64,000 nt of DNA, from positions 191,319 to 255,318 of the forward strand of contig BQUP01000011.1 in NCBI GenBank assembly GCA_022835595.1, in the 5' to 3' direction. Positions 25,066-36,543 of this stretch are shown piece after piece. Made by a program: the position numbers and the translations under genes. The first letter of the stretch is position 1, and the number at the start of each line of letters is the position of its first letter. The notes beneath the pieces are model-generated. The model did no database searches. It was given only the letters and a program-made list of their open reading frames with translations, and was not told the origin of the DNA. This DNA is from Cystobasidium ongulense. Its lineage: Eukaryota; Basidiomycota; Cystobasidiomycetes; Cystobasidiales; Cystobasidiaceae.

Positions 25066-27372
25066 ATGCCTGGAGAAGGCGACGAGGGCACCAAACGAAG
25101 TCAGTCCGAGCCTGCTGCAGCTGCATCCACGTCGAACACTGCAGGCGCCAGCAGTGCCGGCAACTCGCGCAGAAGCAGTCTCAACAAGAGTGGGGCCCGG
25201 ACACCAAGGTTCGACCTCGCTCCCATGACAGAGTACTTCGAGAGCTCTCCAGTTACACCGGATAACGAAGGAAGTGACGATGAGGAGCGTCTCGGCTGGG
25301 GAAGGTCGAGTGACGGCGATGAGGATGATAGCCCTCCGGCCAGCAGAACGCCGACATTCAATCAAAGCTACAACAATTTGCGAAGGAACCTGAGCATGAA
25401 ATCGCTGCGCGAGCTAGAGATCAAGCACTTTCAGAGAGCTGCTTGGAGAAAGAAGGACGAGCCGAGAAAGCGTCCTAGAGATCTTGAACAGCTGGTCATA
25501 TACGCCGCGACTGGTGGTGCACGTGGGTCATGTCCTCGCACACGCTTGGATACGAAGGCTGATGGGTGTTCTCGTAATGTCGCAGGCGCCTTTACCCTCG
25601 CTTATATACTTAGAGCAGGTGTCAATTTCCTTACCACCTTCATCCGGCTGTTGCAACGTCGGTAAGGGTCATATTCGAGTTTACCGGCTACTATTGCTGC
25701 CAGGCACTGATACGTTGCACATTTTCATCCATCAACTGCAGGAAGCTGAAGGCCTCGATCCTTCTTCGCTCACTATATGCAGCAGAGCCTATTCGCTTTG
25801 GCGCCATGTTTGGATCCTACGTTTTCATCTGGAAGATGGCTCTCCATCTATTGAGGCTATACAACCCTGGGAAGAAAGGCAAGGGAAGGACAGAGTTCTG
25901 GCATGCCCCATTTGCTGGTGCTCTTTCTGGACTTGCAGTCTTAGCAGAGACGAAGAACAGCAGGATAGGCATCGCCCAGCAGACTTTCGTTCGGTGAGTT
26001 AGCACTGACGTGAGGCATATTGTGTCATGCTAATGGAAGCTGTATAGTGGCTTGCAAGGATGGTATAATATCTTACAACAGCGAGGATATATCAATATAC
26101 CGCATGGAGAGGTCCTGCTGTTTGGAGCAGCGTGTGGGCAAATTGTGGGTGGCTAAAGCCGACTAGCAGACGGCCCTTGCACGACGCACTGACTTGGTAT
26201 ATCTTCGGCTGCAGATGTACTCCTTCCTTGTCTCACCCGAGGCTCTCAATCCTGGCTATCGACATTGGATCTTGCAAGCAGGACGTATTCCTGCTGCCGT
26301 TCTGCCTTGGGTTTTGGTGAGTCCCATTTCAACTACGAGTGCAATGTAGACTTCGATCCAACGCTTAGAACCTCAACATTGCTATGACAGTCGAGACATC
26401 GCACACCCTTCAACGAGCCACCTCTTGATGTAGCATACTCAACTCTTACCCGGCCTGACGTATCCTACGGCAATATTTTGCGGATAGAGCAAATTATCAA
26501 GGAGGTTCAAAACGGAGATTATGGACCAGAATTCGCTCCTTGGTTAGTGAGATTGTAGCTCAACTGTAAAGTTACTGGCTAAATCTTTCGTACAGTGCCC
26601 TTGTCCACCCCTGGGAGGATTCTTGCATACGAACGGAGATCAAACGATTCAAGGATGTTTTCGCCTTCATCAGTCCTGTATACACAGCGTTGCATTTTAT
26701 TCCACCCATACTATTCAAGCGAAAACAATTTGTCAAAGAGTGAGTAGTGCGAGAAGCGCACAGACCTGGTGCAAGCTGATGCTTGCCTTCTGCTAGCCCT
26801 CTGTCAATGTTGTGGAAGAGCATAAAGGGCACAATGCGCTCGAGTTGCTTCCTGTCTGTATTTGTCATAATTTTCCAATCCCTCTTCTGCATGCGCAACA
26901 ACTTCTGGCCATTGGTGCAGAATCTTCCTAAACCTATCCAACGGATATGGGTATCGAAATATCAGTGAGTCTTGCGACGGGAAGGAACAGGGTTTGTAAA
27001 AGGCTGATCACCATAATCCGTTTTAGGTACTGGATGATGGGTTTCTCGACCTGCTTATCCCTCTTCGTTGAGGAAAAGAAGAGAAGAGGCGAGCTCGCTA
27101 TGTACGTCATGCCGAAGGCGCTCGAATCAGCATGGTCCATTGCGAGGCGGAGAGCGTATGTTCCGTTCAGTGAGTTCCACCTGCATCTCATTTCATGCTG
27201 ATTATCTGGCATACCTGGCTGAGACACCTGAATCAAACTTGCAGTACCAGGAGGAGAAGTGTTGCTCAGCTCTGCTGCCATGTCGATGGTGATGAGCACG
27301 TACCAGCACGAGCCAAAGATGCTCTCCGGTCTAGTCAGGACGCTGGTATATCAGTTCGTTGGATTGGATTAG
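25066..27372 (+). CDS. TMEM135-like multi-pass membrane protein
   Basis: Ten exons: 25066-25516, 25586-25661, 25742-25993, 26048-26144, 26215-26316, 26391-26542, 26596-26739, 26797-26964, 27027-27169 and 27245-27372; 570 residues. The N-terminal 130 residues are polar and Ser/Asp/Glu-rich. The remainder matches the eukaryotic TMEM135 layout as I recall it: AFTLAYILRAGVNFLTTFIR, YAAEPIRFGAMFGSYVFIWK, FAGALSGLAVLAETKNSR, VSPEALNPGYRHW, CALVHPWEDSC, FPLSMLWKSIKGTMRSS-type helices and YWMMGFSTCLSLFVEEKKR. TMEM135 proteins are linked to mitochondrial dynamics and peroxisomal/lipid metabolism in animals; the fungal role is unknown. The first intron (69 nt, GTGCAC donor) has no in-frame stop and could be retained. 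Shares a 137-bp upstream region with the Nup42-like gene. Confidence 0.78.
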
Positions 27373-27681
27373 TCTTATTCACATGTGTCGCATATACACG
27401 CTATAGCGAGCGCAAGGTCAGTACAAAGCAGTGTTGTTATACTTGGAACGGGTGCGTAAGCGTATCTATCGCATCGATAGATGGGTATTTGAAGATGTGG
27501 GAAAAATACTTTGCTCTGCTACCTGAATGACGTGAAATTGCGATTCGACTTGCTTTCCCCTAAAGGGTTATCTGACTATAGCTACATTGGCACTGCATTT
27601 GTTTATGGCGGAAACTAGTGAAGTAATGAGTTCCTTGCATCGTTGACTTTATTGCTCGTAGAGTTGGGGGCCGGGGCTTCT
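27373..27681. other. Convergent intergenic region
   Basis: 309 bp between the TMEM135-like stop and the HOP2 stop. Nothing beyond expected 3' UTR sequence. Confidence 0.5.
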
Positions 27682-28710
27682 TCAGAGCGCCTTTCTTTTG
27701 CCTAGTACGGTGGTTGCTGAAGGAGGGTTAAGCAGTTCTTCCAGCTCAGGCGAGTCGAATTCAATGCCTAGCTCTTCTTCGAAGAATTCTTTCTGCTGCG
27801 TCTTGTCGAGCCCACGAGCTTCGGCGAGAAGTCCTAGTCCATTGATACCGGCTTTGCGGCGTGCAATCCAAATCTTCTTGACGCTAATGTAGGCGTTATC
27901 GATGGCTAGAACATCGGACTTGGATAATAGCATATCGGGATTGGATTTGAGTGAAATGAGGTGCGCAGCTTGGGCTTCAACCTGTCCGACCAAATGAGGA
28001 TGTAAGTATGGGGCAGGGGAAAGGTTGTCATGTGCAGCGGGCAAGAAGAAAGTAGCTACCTCGGATACCAACTGTGCGATCTTGGTAGGGAGTTCCTGCG
28101 TGGTAGGGGCCGATTCGAGGAGAGTCATTTCTGTATGATAACCAAACTTTGAGCAGTAATCGATGAAGACAAAGACTGAGACGCTTTCACCCACGTCCGG
28201 CGAGGTCCTTCTGAGCGTCATTCAACTCTTTCAATTTTATTTTATTTTCCGCTAGGTCAATTCTCAGCTTTTCCATCTCCTCTCCACTAGCCGCTTCTTC
28301 AGGTTGTTTCGCCGCATAGATGACTTGCTTTCCGTATGTCTTCTCTACGATTTCACCCTTTTGAGCCAGTGATGCAAGTGCTTTTACGACTGCTGGTTTG
28401 GAGATGTTGTGTTTTGCTTTGAGATTCGCTTGTAGATCTGTTGCATTATAGGGCCTGTTTTGCTTGTTGAGATACTGAGAGGACGAACGCGTGAATGAAG
28501 GCAGGTGGAGCAAATGTAACGACAGAAGAAGCAGGAAAAGGCAAGACTGTTAGCATTAGCCTAGCAAAGTAGTGTTGAGGTCGGGAGGATGTGATTGAGA
28601 GGCTGTGGAAGACCGCATACATCAAGCAGAACCTCTTCGGGGTCGTTCTTGCCAGCGGCGGCTGCAGCTTTCGAGGAGCCAGCATCGCCAGCAGCCTTCT
28701 TTGGAGGCAT
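27682..28710 (-). CDS. HOP2: Homologous-pairing protein 2 (Hop2/TBPIP)
   Basis: Meiotic recombination factor that with Mnd1 stimulates Dmc1/Rad51 strand exchange. Exons: 28710-28621, 28474-28195, 28130-28060 and 27981-27682; 246 residues, about the family size. The N-terminus (MPPKKAAGDAGSSKA) is basic and disordered. The winged-helix domain follows across the first intron: YLNKQNRPYNATDLQANL, ISKPAVVKALASLAQKG and EKTYGKQVIYAAKQ, very close to the human HOP2 pattern (NRPYSSQDV, KMYGKQKIY). A leucine-rich coiled coil (EEMEKLRIDLAENKIKLKEL) and a C-terminal acidic helix (KEFFEEELGIEFD) complete the layout. The last intron (78 nt) is in frame and stop-free; splicing it out makes a continuous coiled coil (KIAQLVSEVEAQAAHL), so I consider it real. 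Its presence implies a functional meiotic pathway (inference). Confidence 0.9.
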
Positions 28711-28913
28711 CGTCAGAGGTAACAGGCGGTACTCGAATACGTGTATAGTCGAGTCGAGAGAGCGAAAGTATATGTAATGCGCGAGGTTTGGTTGGCAGCT
28801 GGAAGAGCTGGAACAATCCGCCACCGAGACTTGAATGCTTCTCTTTAACCCATCCCGCGACCTGAGCAAGCACACCAGCAGCAGCCACGGCATCCATCGT
28901 GCGCAAGTACACC

Positions 28914-31078
28914 ATGTCGGCTGTCAAGAGGAGTCTGGCTGCCTCCAACGGCTCTGTCTCAAGCCATTCACATCCCATGGAGCACGAGATCCTGCGCGTG
29001 AACGCTTCAAAGACGCGTGATCATCCGAGTAAATATCACAATGTGCTGTCAAATTGTACGTTTATTGTGAAGATGAGGACCTCCGAGGGTATATTATCGC
29101 TAATATAGACTACAGACGACATTCTCAAAGATATCAACGAGCCTCTACTGGCTTGGTATGGTTCCAGGGGCAATCTACCCTGGAGAACTGACTTGTCAGA
29201 CGATCAGATTCAGGCTCTTTCTGCTGAAGAGAAGGCACAGCGAGCTTATCAGGTATGTAAACCCTTCAGAAGGCTTCTCATAAATGACTTCTATGTCTAG
29301 AGCTTACTCTCTTATTTCAGGTCTGGGTTAGCGAAATTATGCTGCAGCAAACCCAGGTAGCTACCGTTATACCATACTTCGAACGATGGTGAGCCAGCTT
29401 TACATCTGAAAGTCTCGCAATCTCGATGTTGACTAACCAAATACCAATTACAAATCAAGGATCACCGCATTTCCAACAGTAAAGAAGCTGTCCGAAGCTT
29501 CCATAGACGAGGTCAATTCCCTTTGGAAAGGGCTAGGCTACTATTCTCGAGCTTCTCGACTTTTAGAAGGCGCCAAGACCGTTGTCAATGACTACAATGG
29601 AGCATTACCTGATGATCCTGAAATACTTGTCAAGAAGATTGAAGGTGTAGGGCCGTACACCGCGGGTGCTATCGCTAGCATTGCATACGGAGTACAGACG
29701 CCTACGGTGGATGGCAATGTGAGCAATTTATACTGCACATCTCTGGTACATCGTCTGACTGGCTCTGCGCAACAGATCCAGCGAGTGATATGCCGTTTCT
29801 TGGCAATCTATGCTGATATGAAGAAGAAACCAGTTCTGGACTATATCTGGAAGAGAGCTGAAGAACTTGTACCTGCGAAACGAGCAGGTCACTGGAAGTG
29901 CGTTATCCGATATTCTACAGATTTGGTCCGTGAAATGTCTGACGCATTCCTTTGTTGGGACAGTCAAGCCCTCATGGATCTTGGAGCAACCGTATGCACA
30001 CCTAAGAACCCAAAATGTGCAGAGTGTCCATTAAATGAAACATGTCTAGCTTACGCCGAGGTATGCTCCATCGCAAGATCTACCTGTTGAGCGCACACTG
30101 ATAACCCCATCGACGCAGACGCGGCCCCAACCTACAAAATCCTCCCAAGCGGACATCGAAGACTCGACTTCACCACGCCCGACTGGAGAAAGCAAACGAG
30201 ACAAGAAACCATGCTCGTTGTGTCTACCGCTCGATCCCCCTTCCTTGACCAGGGAAGTCACGCTCTACCCTTTAAAAGTGGTGAAGAAGAAATCCAGGGA
30301 TGAAGATATCGCCGTTTGTGTTACGAGATGGAGGGGCGTAGATGGTGAAGGAGAAAAAGTAACGAAAGTTTTGCTGATAAAGAGGCCTGAAAAGGGTAGG
30401 TCCCTGTTTATTTGTTTCCGCCAGCAGATACAAATATTTGACTAATATGGAGGAACTGCAGGTCTTCTTGCTGGATTGGATGAGTTTCCCAACACGGTCA
30501 TGCCTGATAGCGAGTCAGATGCGGATTCTCGACTCGAAACTTCTTTGGAATTGCTCGGAGAAGTGCTTCGCTTGCCGGAGGGAATTACAGATGATGTTCC
30601 TAAAAGTGCGAAGAAGGAGTTGGGAAGCATTAAACATATATACTCGCACATCAATGCGATGTTCCACTGCAGATTGCTAGATCTGCCTGGCGAAAAGGCG
30701 CCTCGCATACAGGCAGAATGGAAGGCACGAGCCAAGTGGGTAGATGAGATGGAGGTCGACAATGCGAATATCTCGACTGGACACGGAAAGGTCTGGTCAT
30801 TGGTGAACAACGATGGCAAGGATGCCAGCAAGAATGCGAAAAGCGGAGCCTTGGCGAAGAGAAAGCCAGCGGTGAAAAAGGAAGAGAAAGGTCAGATGAA
30901 GCTGAGCTTCGGGAGAAAGAGTGTGACAGTGATGGAGCAGGATGGCGTCGCTGCAGTGGCAGAAAGCGAGGCCGTAATTGAGGTAGCTCCGTCTGCTCTG
31001 CATTGCGATGAAGTCAGTGCACCTCCGACGCCGCGCAAGAAGCGGCGCATCGACATTTCGAGCGACGAGGAGGAGTGA
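28914..31078 (+). CDS. A/G-specific adenine DNA glycosylase (MutY/MYH)
   Basis: Base-excision repair enzyme removing adenine mispaired with 8-oxoguanine, in nucleus and possibly mitochondria. Eight exons: 28914-29055, 29116-29252, 29321-29388, 29460-29718, 29776-29897, 29964-30060, 30119-30395 and 30462-31078; 572 residues. Key elements: [25 protein letters not shown] with catalytic Glu98; helix-hairpin-helix [25 protein letters not shown] with catalytic Asp200; [11 protein letters not shown], which appears only after splicing; and the 4Fe-4S cluster Cys254, 261, 264 and 270 (C-x6-C-x2-C-x5-C). The C-terminal NUDIX-like 8-oxoG recognition domain includes [20 protein letters not shown] and [11 protein letters not shown]. 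The tail is basic with QMKLSF and an Arg/Lys-rich nuclear-localisation-like PRKKRRI. Divergent from HOP2 with 203 bp between starts. Confidence 0.93.
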
Positions 31079-31317
31079 TCATGGAGCTTTGAGGTATGCA
31101 ACGTAATCAGCGGGCATACATGGCTTGTCCAGGCTGCAAAGCCCTCCAGCGAGCCCAAGCTGCAATCCTTCTTCCCAATTAGGCAGCCACCTCTTGCTCG
31201 ATCGGGGTTTCCGCTGTGACGCAGGAAGAGCAGCAACTTGGACTTGAAAACGAGCAAGAGCGGCATTCTCTCACTCCTACCCATCCACCACATCCACTTT
31301 ATCACCACTCTTTCATA

Positions 31318-33858
31318 ATGGCAACAGCTGCCAGCTCATACTACTCGGAAGTCGACGAGGACCGCCCGCTCGCTCAGAACGCCCAGGTCGACCGCGCTGG
31401 CTCGTACCCTGCTGGAAACCAGACCGTCAAGAGCGGGCTGTCCAGGAGCGGCGTCCAGTCTGCAGGCTCGTCTGTCGACTTTGAACCTTCGAACGAGACT
31501 GAGGAGCACCACGTCCGCAAAGGGTAAGCTTTCTTCTTCGCCTCGCCTGCCGTCCAAGCTCCTCCTGCGCTCGCCGCTGGAGAGGCGGGCTCACTTACTT
31601 CGATGACGGTGGCTGACCATACTGCCTTTTCTTTCTGCGCTGCCTGACATGACAGTCTGATGCCCACAAGCCAAGGACCACCACAAGTCCACCCAGTCAA
31701 GAAATCCTCGCACATCCCAGAGGGCGAAACACACTCCGGCCTCGTAGGTACTGATGGCCGCCCTCTCAGCAACGAGCACTCCGGCCAGCACCACCAACAA
31801 GGTGATCGCGAGCTTTCAGGATTAGGACAACAGCAAGGAGAGCAATACACTGCTAGAGATGAAGGCCTCGAGCCATACTCTGCTCCCGATACGCGCAATC
31901 ACAGCGCAACTGGCAACCACGGCTCAAGTGGCTACCTTCCCGAAAAGAAGATCGGCCCCGCAGCAGGCACTGCTGAACACTCTGGTCATCATGACAATAC
32001 CAATACTGGCCTGACTGGTCATCACGATAATGCCAACACTGGCCTGACTGGCACCAATGGAGACTCCAGCAACAACAAACAAAGTATTCTCGCTGATCCT
32101 AGCCATCCCGACAATGTCCTGGTAGAAGAACTAGAGCGCAGAGCACAAAAGTCCGGCACTCACGCTGTCGGCTTTGGTACTCACGGTGATGAGGAGCCTC
32201 CTCTTGCACGCGAGCAGGGCTTTGATCCCAATCCATCTCATATTCTCAACAACGACAGCTCAAACATCAACAACAAGGAGAGCCACCACGGCGGTGCCCT
32301 CGCTGCTGGAGGTCTAGGAGCAGCTGGTTTAGGTGCAGGCGGCTATTCCCGCAATGCTCGCAATTCGTTTGACAACGAAGGCGATCACACCGATAACGAA
32401 GCACCAGATATGCAACCTTCTCAATCTTACATTCAGAGACAATCGCTCTATTCCCAGCCTGCCTCGACTCGTCACGGTGACAATAATGACCTTCCTTTAG
32501 AGCAGCAAAAGACCGGCCAATCATACGGCCAACAAGCTCCTTTCTCGAGCCGTGACTACGGTCAAGATCATCAAGGTCATCTCGTACCTGCAGGCGGAGG
32601 TGTGATTAGACCTGTTGCCGGGGTCCTTCCCGAAGATGCTGAAGGTGGCCTTCTTGCAGGAAACTACGAACCTTCTCACTACACTCAAGCTGGTATGGCT
32701 GGCGTCGGCGCAGGAAGCGCTGGTGCTCTCGGAGCCGGCGCTCTGGCTAATCGTTCCTCTGGCGCATCAGCCGTCGGTACCGGAGCGATCAATGAGGGAG
32801 AGTATGCCCAACACCCATACGATAATCAGCAGGAACAACAGCGTCTTCAGCCACAGACACAGGCTATGGAAGCCTACCCTTCTCAACAAACCCAGCGTAC
32901 CCAACAGACTCAGCAGAGCTACGGGACCGCACCTATTCACCACCAAGAGCAATCTCGCGACTTGCATGATGAGCAGCAATCAAATCGACACTTGCAGGGT
33001 GCGCAGAACGATGAGCCACAGCATCACCAGCAATACATTGCCGCTGCTCCTGTACCTGCGCCACAGCCTGTATTCCCTACCCACCATCAGCAGGGCGAGT
33101 CCCGACTCCAGGAAGAACTACCTGGTCAGCACCGACAGGAACAGCCTTTCCAGCAACACCAAGAACAACCCTTCCAGCAGCAGGAACAGCCTTTCCAGCA
33201 ACAGCAAGCCCAGCAGATGAACGGACCTACCACCGCTGTCCCTGTTATTGCCACTGCTCCTAAGGCTCAAAGCACCCGCGGATCTCACATGCGTTCGCCT
33301 AGTAGCACTACTGCCGCCGCTCCTATTGCAGGCGGTGGTCTAGCTGCTGCTATCGCTACTTCTGGTCATCTGCCCACCAAAGATGACAAGAAGTCTCTTA
33401 AGAAGGAGATTAAATCCGAGCGCAAGTTCGAAAAGTCCCTTCAGGAGGAAGCAAAGAAAGAGGCTGAAGAGATTGAGATTGCTATGAAGATGGCAAAACT
33501 GTCTTTGAAGAAGGCTGACAAGTCAGGACGATATGAAGCCAACTTTAGATCTACATATGAAAAGGCCATCAAGAAGGAAATTGCGGCGAAACAAAGATTA
33601 CTCAAGGTTACCAACGAGTACAATAAAGTAGCCGCTGATTTAGAAAGAACAAACAAAGAGATGGAAATCAGAAGAAATGCTCATCTTGCTGATATTCAAA
33701 CCAGAGATTCTGACAGCAACAAGGTTGATGAACTGAGACGGATCAAAGGACAGCATGATATGGAAAGAGAAGCTAGACATGGTGATTCTCTCACCAAGCA
33801 GAAGCAAGCAAAGAGAGCACTGTCAATGTCAAGCAAGAGAAAGAGCAGTCTTTTCTAA
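31318..33858 (+). CDS. Tandem paralogue A: large Gln/Gly-rich protein with C-terminal charged coiled coil
   Basis: Two exons, 31318-31523 and 31656-33858; 802 residues. No recognised family. After a 75-residue N-terminus (MATAASSYYSEVDEDRPL) comes a long disordered region rich in Gly, His, Gln and Asn: an 11-residue direct repeat around GHHDNTNTGLT, glycine-alanine stretches near 330 and 455, and EQPFQQ repeats near 600-630. The last 175 residues are different: LAAAIATSGHLPTKDD leads into a highly charged Lys/Glu coiled coil and then VDELRRIKGQHDMERE. That block is shared with the two downstream genes (LAAALETSGHNITK and VEQLRSHKGQHDVQRE in gene B), which marks a family. The composition suggests a soluble, elongated, stress-protectant-like protein, but that is a guess. 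Confidence 0.75.
31983..32048 (+). repeat. Two 33-bp direct repeats inside paralogue A
   Basis: Two adjacent copies (31983-32015 and 32016-32048) differing at a few positions, encoding GHHDNTNTGLT and GHHDNANTGLT. In-frame coding repeat. Confidence 0.85.
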
Positions 33859-34602
33859 GCGACATATTTACATGAAATGTCGATCTCACTGTCTCCAGTA
33901 TATATCACCCAGCTATCGACCGAAGTTTACATAATATTCAATCTCGCACATAGTCTTGTGCAGCTATCCTGCACCTAAATTGACATTTTCCTTTCCGACT
34001 TGTCTGTAAGATTTATAGAAGGCTGTGATTTACTGTCTGGCCTCTATCCACTCCTGTCATATAGTTCTATCACCATACACTTCATAAACACGGGCTTCTG
34101 CCTTTTACCATGTATCTAGTATCCATTAGCATGTACTGCAGCTTACTACACAGTCTGTAATGCTACATAGATAGTAATATAGCAATGGAGACGTGCAAGC
34201 CTTGAATGTGTCCTCTCGACCTTATGTAATCCGCGTCCGCCACTCACGAGCTGACTTCAGCCGGCCTGGTGAGCTATATAGTTTCTCCCGTCTCCACCAA
34301 CTCCAGTATCAGCAAGCTGGAAGCTATCTCTTTAGCGATGAGCTGTGCTGAACGTCGGGCCCGTCTGATGAGCGAACAACTCGCACTGACGCGACGCACA
34401 GGACGGCTCCCGCTGTCGAGAGCAAGGGCTGAACGACACAGCTGATGCCTCTTGTCTTCGTACATCCCTCTACTGTTCCTCCACAGATAGATACTCATAG
34501 CAATTGCACTCTCTATTCGGCCAGGTAGGTGAGCGTTGTTGACTGGGGTGAGTCGACGCGCACTAATCGCCAATTTGTTTTGGTGTTTGCAGGACCTCCA
34601 AA
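33859..34602. other. Intergenic region with a 5' UTR intron of paralogue B
   Basis: Between paralogues A and B. Near its end, 34525-34592 forms a probable 68-nt intron in the 5' UTR of gene B: gtaggt donor, CTAAT branch site and tttgcag acceptor, ten bases before the ATG. The remainder shows no coding signal. Confidence 0.6.
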
Positions 34603-35511
34603 ATGGCAACCTTGAACACGGATCCAGCAGAGACAGTCACCAATGCAGCAGCTACTGATGCACATGCATCAGTAGAGCGCGCTGCAACCTCCGATACCTT
34701 CACAACTGCTTCCGCTGGCCCCATTAATTCCACCGACTTTGCTGGCTACGCTCCAGCTACAGAAGAGAAGACAGCTACCTCGACTGTCACTCCAACTACC
34801 GAGATAGTACCTACTGAGAAGCCACATTCTCGTCTCGATACCGTCCAGTCTGATGTGCCTGCTGCCTCTACCATTGCTGTCGCACCTCCTCGCATCGACA
34901 CTGCCCAAAGCGTGCAGCCAGCTGCTGCAAACACCGCTGCCGCTGCCGATACCGGCCCAGGGTCTGCTTTGTCTGCTCGAAGCACCGGTTTGGCGGCCGC
35001 TCTCGAGACCTCTGGACATAATATTACGAAGGTCGATGCGCAGCATTTGAAGCAAGAAATCAAAAACGAGAAACAAACTCGTAACCTCCTCGAGAAAGAA
35101 GAGAAAGCAGAAGCTAGAGAAATTACAGCTGCTATCGCTCAAGCCAAAGCTTGTGTCAAGGATGTTGACAGAAGCAGAAAAACATTGGATAGCTCTCGCA
35201 AATCCTTGGCTAATAGAGAGACCAAAGAGGCAAAAGCAAGACAGGCATTCTTGAGAGCTGAGGAAGCATTGAAAGAAGCTACAGCTCGTACCGCTCGTGT
35301 AAAGGAAGAGGTACAGGTAGCTGAAAAACGACACGCGTCTGCCGTCTCTGCTAAGGAAGCTTCGGATGTTAGAGTTGAACAGCTCCGATCCCATAAAGGA
35401 CAGCATGACGTACAGAGGGAACAGAAACAAGCAGAAGTCACCAACAAGATGAGTGATGCCGAGAGAACTTTGGCTGCTTCAGGTCACCAGAGCAAGTTCC
35501 GATGCTTTTAG
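34603..35511 (+). CDS. Tandem paralogue B: charged coiled-coil protein
   Basis: Single exon, 302 residues, start MATLNTDPAETVTN. The N-terminal 125 residues are Ala/Thr-rich and disordered and contain TFTTASAGPINSTDF. The C-terminal half is a Lys/Glu/Ala coiled coil beginning LAAALETSGHNITKVD and continuing through EIKNEKQTRNLLEKEEK, AKARQAFLRAEEALKEA and VEQLRSHKGQHDVQRE to the terminal KFRCF. The C-terminal block aligns with the end of paralogue A, and the N-terminal SAGPINST segment aligns with paralogue C (AFAGPTNST). Function unknown. No signal peptide or membrane segment. Long antisense frames across it are a by-product of its codon composition. Confidence 0.75.
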   Translation: MATLNTDPAETVTNAAATDAHASVERAATSDTFTTASAGPINSTDFAGYAPATEEKTATSTVTPTTEIVPTEKPHSRLDTVQSDVPAASTIAVAPPRIDTAQSVQPAAANTAAAADTGPGSALSARSTGLAAALETSGHNITKVDAQHLKQEIKNEKQTRNLLEKEEKAEAREITAAIAQAKACVKDVDRSRKTLDSSRKSLANRETKEAKARQAFLRAEEALKEATARTARVKEEVQVAEKRHASAVSAKEASDVRVEQLRSHKGQHDVQREQKQAEVTNKMSDAERTLAASGHQSKFRCF

Positions 35512-36543
35512 AGGGTGTATCTCGCCGGGAAGGATTCTTTAGGGAAGTAGCTCGAGTTACTAGATATACCAGCATTACAAACTCGCTTGATTTTAGTTTC
35601 TGTTAGAGTAATAATCTTAATCGTTTCTGAAGTAGGCAACGCAGTCACGTCGGCCTGGGCAAAATATGACTTGCCCCGTATTGACCATTCGTCGCCTTAC
35701 GAGAGGGATATGTGCTGCAGACTGCAGATGTTTTGCATTAATCTAGTCAGTTCAGGCAAGACAAAGGTCTGACACTGACGACTGGCAGCTTCGACGATCA
35801 AGACTAACCCGGGCAACTGTAACTTAGCTGACCTGGCCTGAGGAACGTGAAGCTATCGCAATGTAACGCTTGGAAACAAAGGGGAAGACCTATTTTGCTG
35901 ATAGGAAAAGTCAAATGTGCAAGCCGATGGGCAGAGAAAGTAGCAGCAATGTGGGACGTATGTGCGAAACCAAGTTTATCCTTTCCTCCGACGGCAATCT
36001 ACTTCCGCCACTGAACGGCAGGCTTGAAGCGTCCTGATGCGTACCATTTTCTGTCTTTCACCGACTGTACATCAACTCTTATATTGCACTATGAGAAAGC
36101 TAGGATCCACCTCTTCAATATGATCTACTGAGCGTTAGCCCTGCTCAGACGTTGGTCAGCTCGGTCTGCACTGACGAAAAGAGAAGTCAGCTCCGAGGTA
36201 TCCTTGTCGTCTGCGAACGCCTGACCGGCAAGTGTGACCTTGTCCTGGCGTGAATCGGTCTGTGTGTTATGTATTTCATACCAAACAGGCAAGGCGGACC
36301 TGTCTCGCAGGACTAACGGACGGAACATACCTGCCTGGCTGTCGGGGACGCAGAATACATGCAGGAAGAGTAGCCGCTGCTGCTTCCTGTCTTCCTACGT
36401 ATCGCATAAAGTTTCGACTAATACACGCTTATGTCCAGCAATTACATCAATATACCCCTAGGTAGGCTTTACTTGCGATAAATAACTCTATATACCTACT
36501 AACCTCCCGAACTAGCCCTCGGTACTGGTAGACTTCTCCAACA
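35512..36543. other. Intergenic region between paralogues B and C
   Basis: About 1.0 kb. Short open stretches have no coding character. Contains the terminator of B and the promoter of C; a possible 5' UTR intron near the end of the gap was not resolved. Confidence 0.5.

Noticed and set aside
34669-35430. Long antisense open frame of about 250 codons across paralogue B
   Set aside because: Mirrors the biased codon composition of the sense gene, has Cys/Phe/Ser-rich meaningless composition, and sense-strand conservation with paralogues A and C explains the region.
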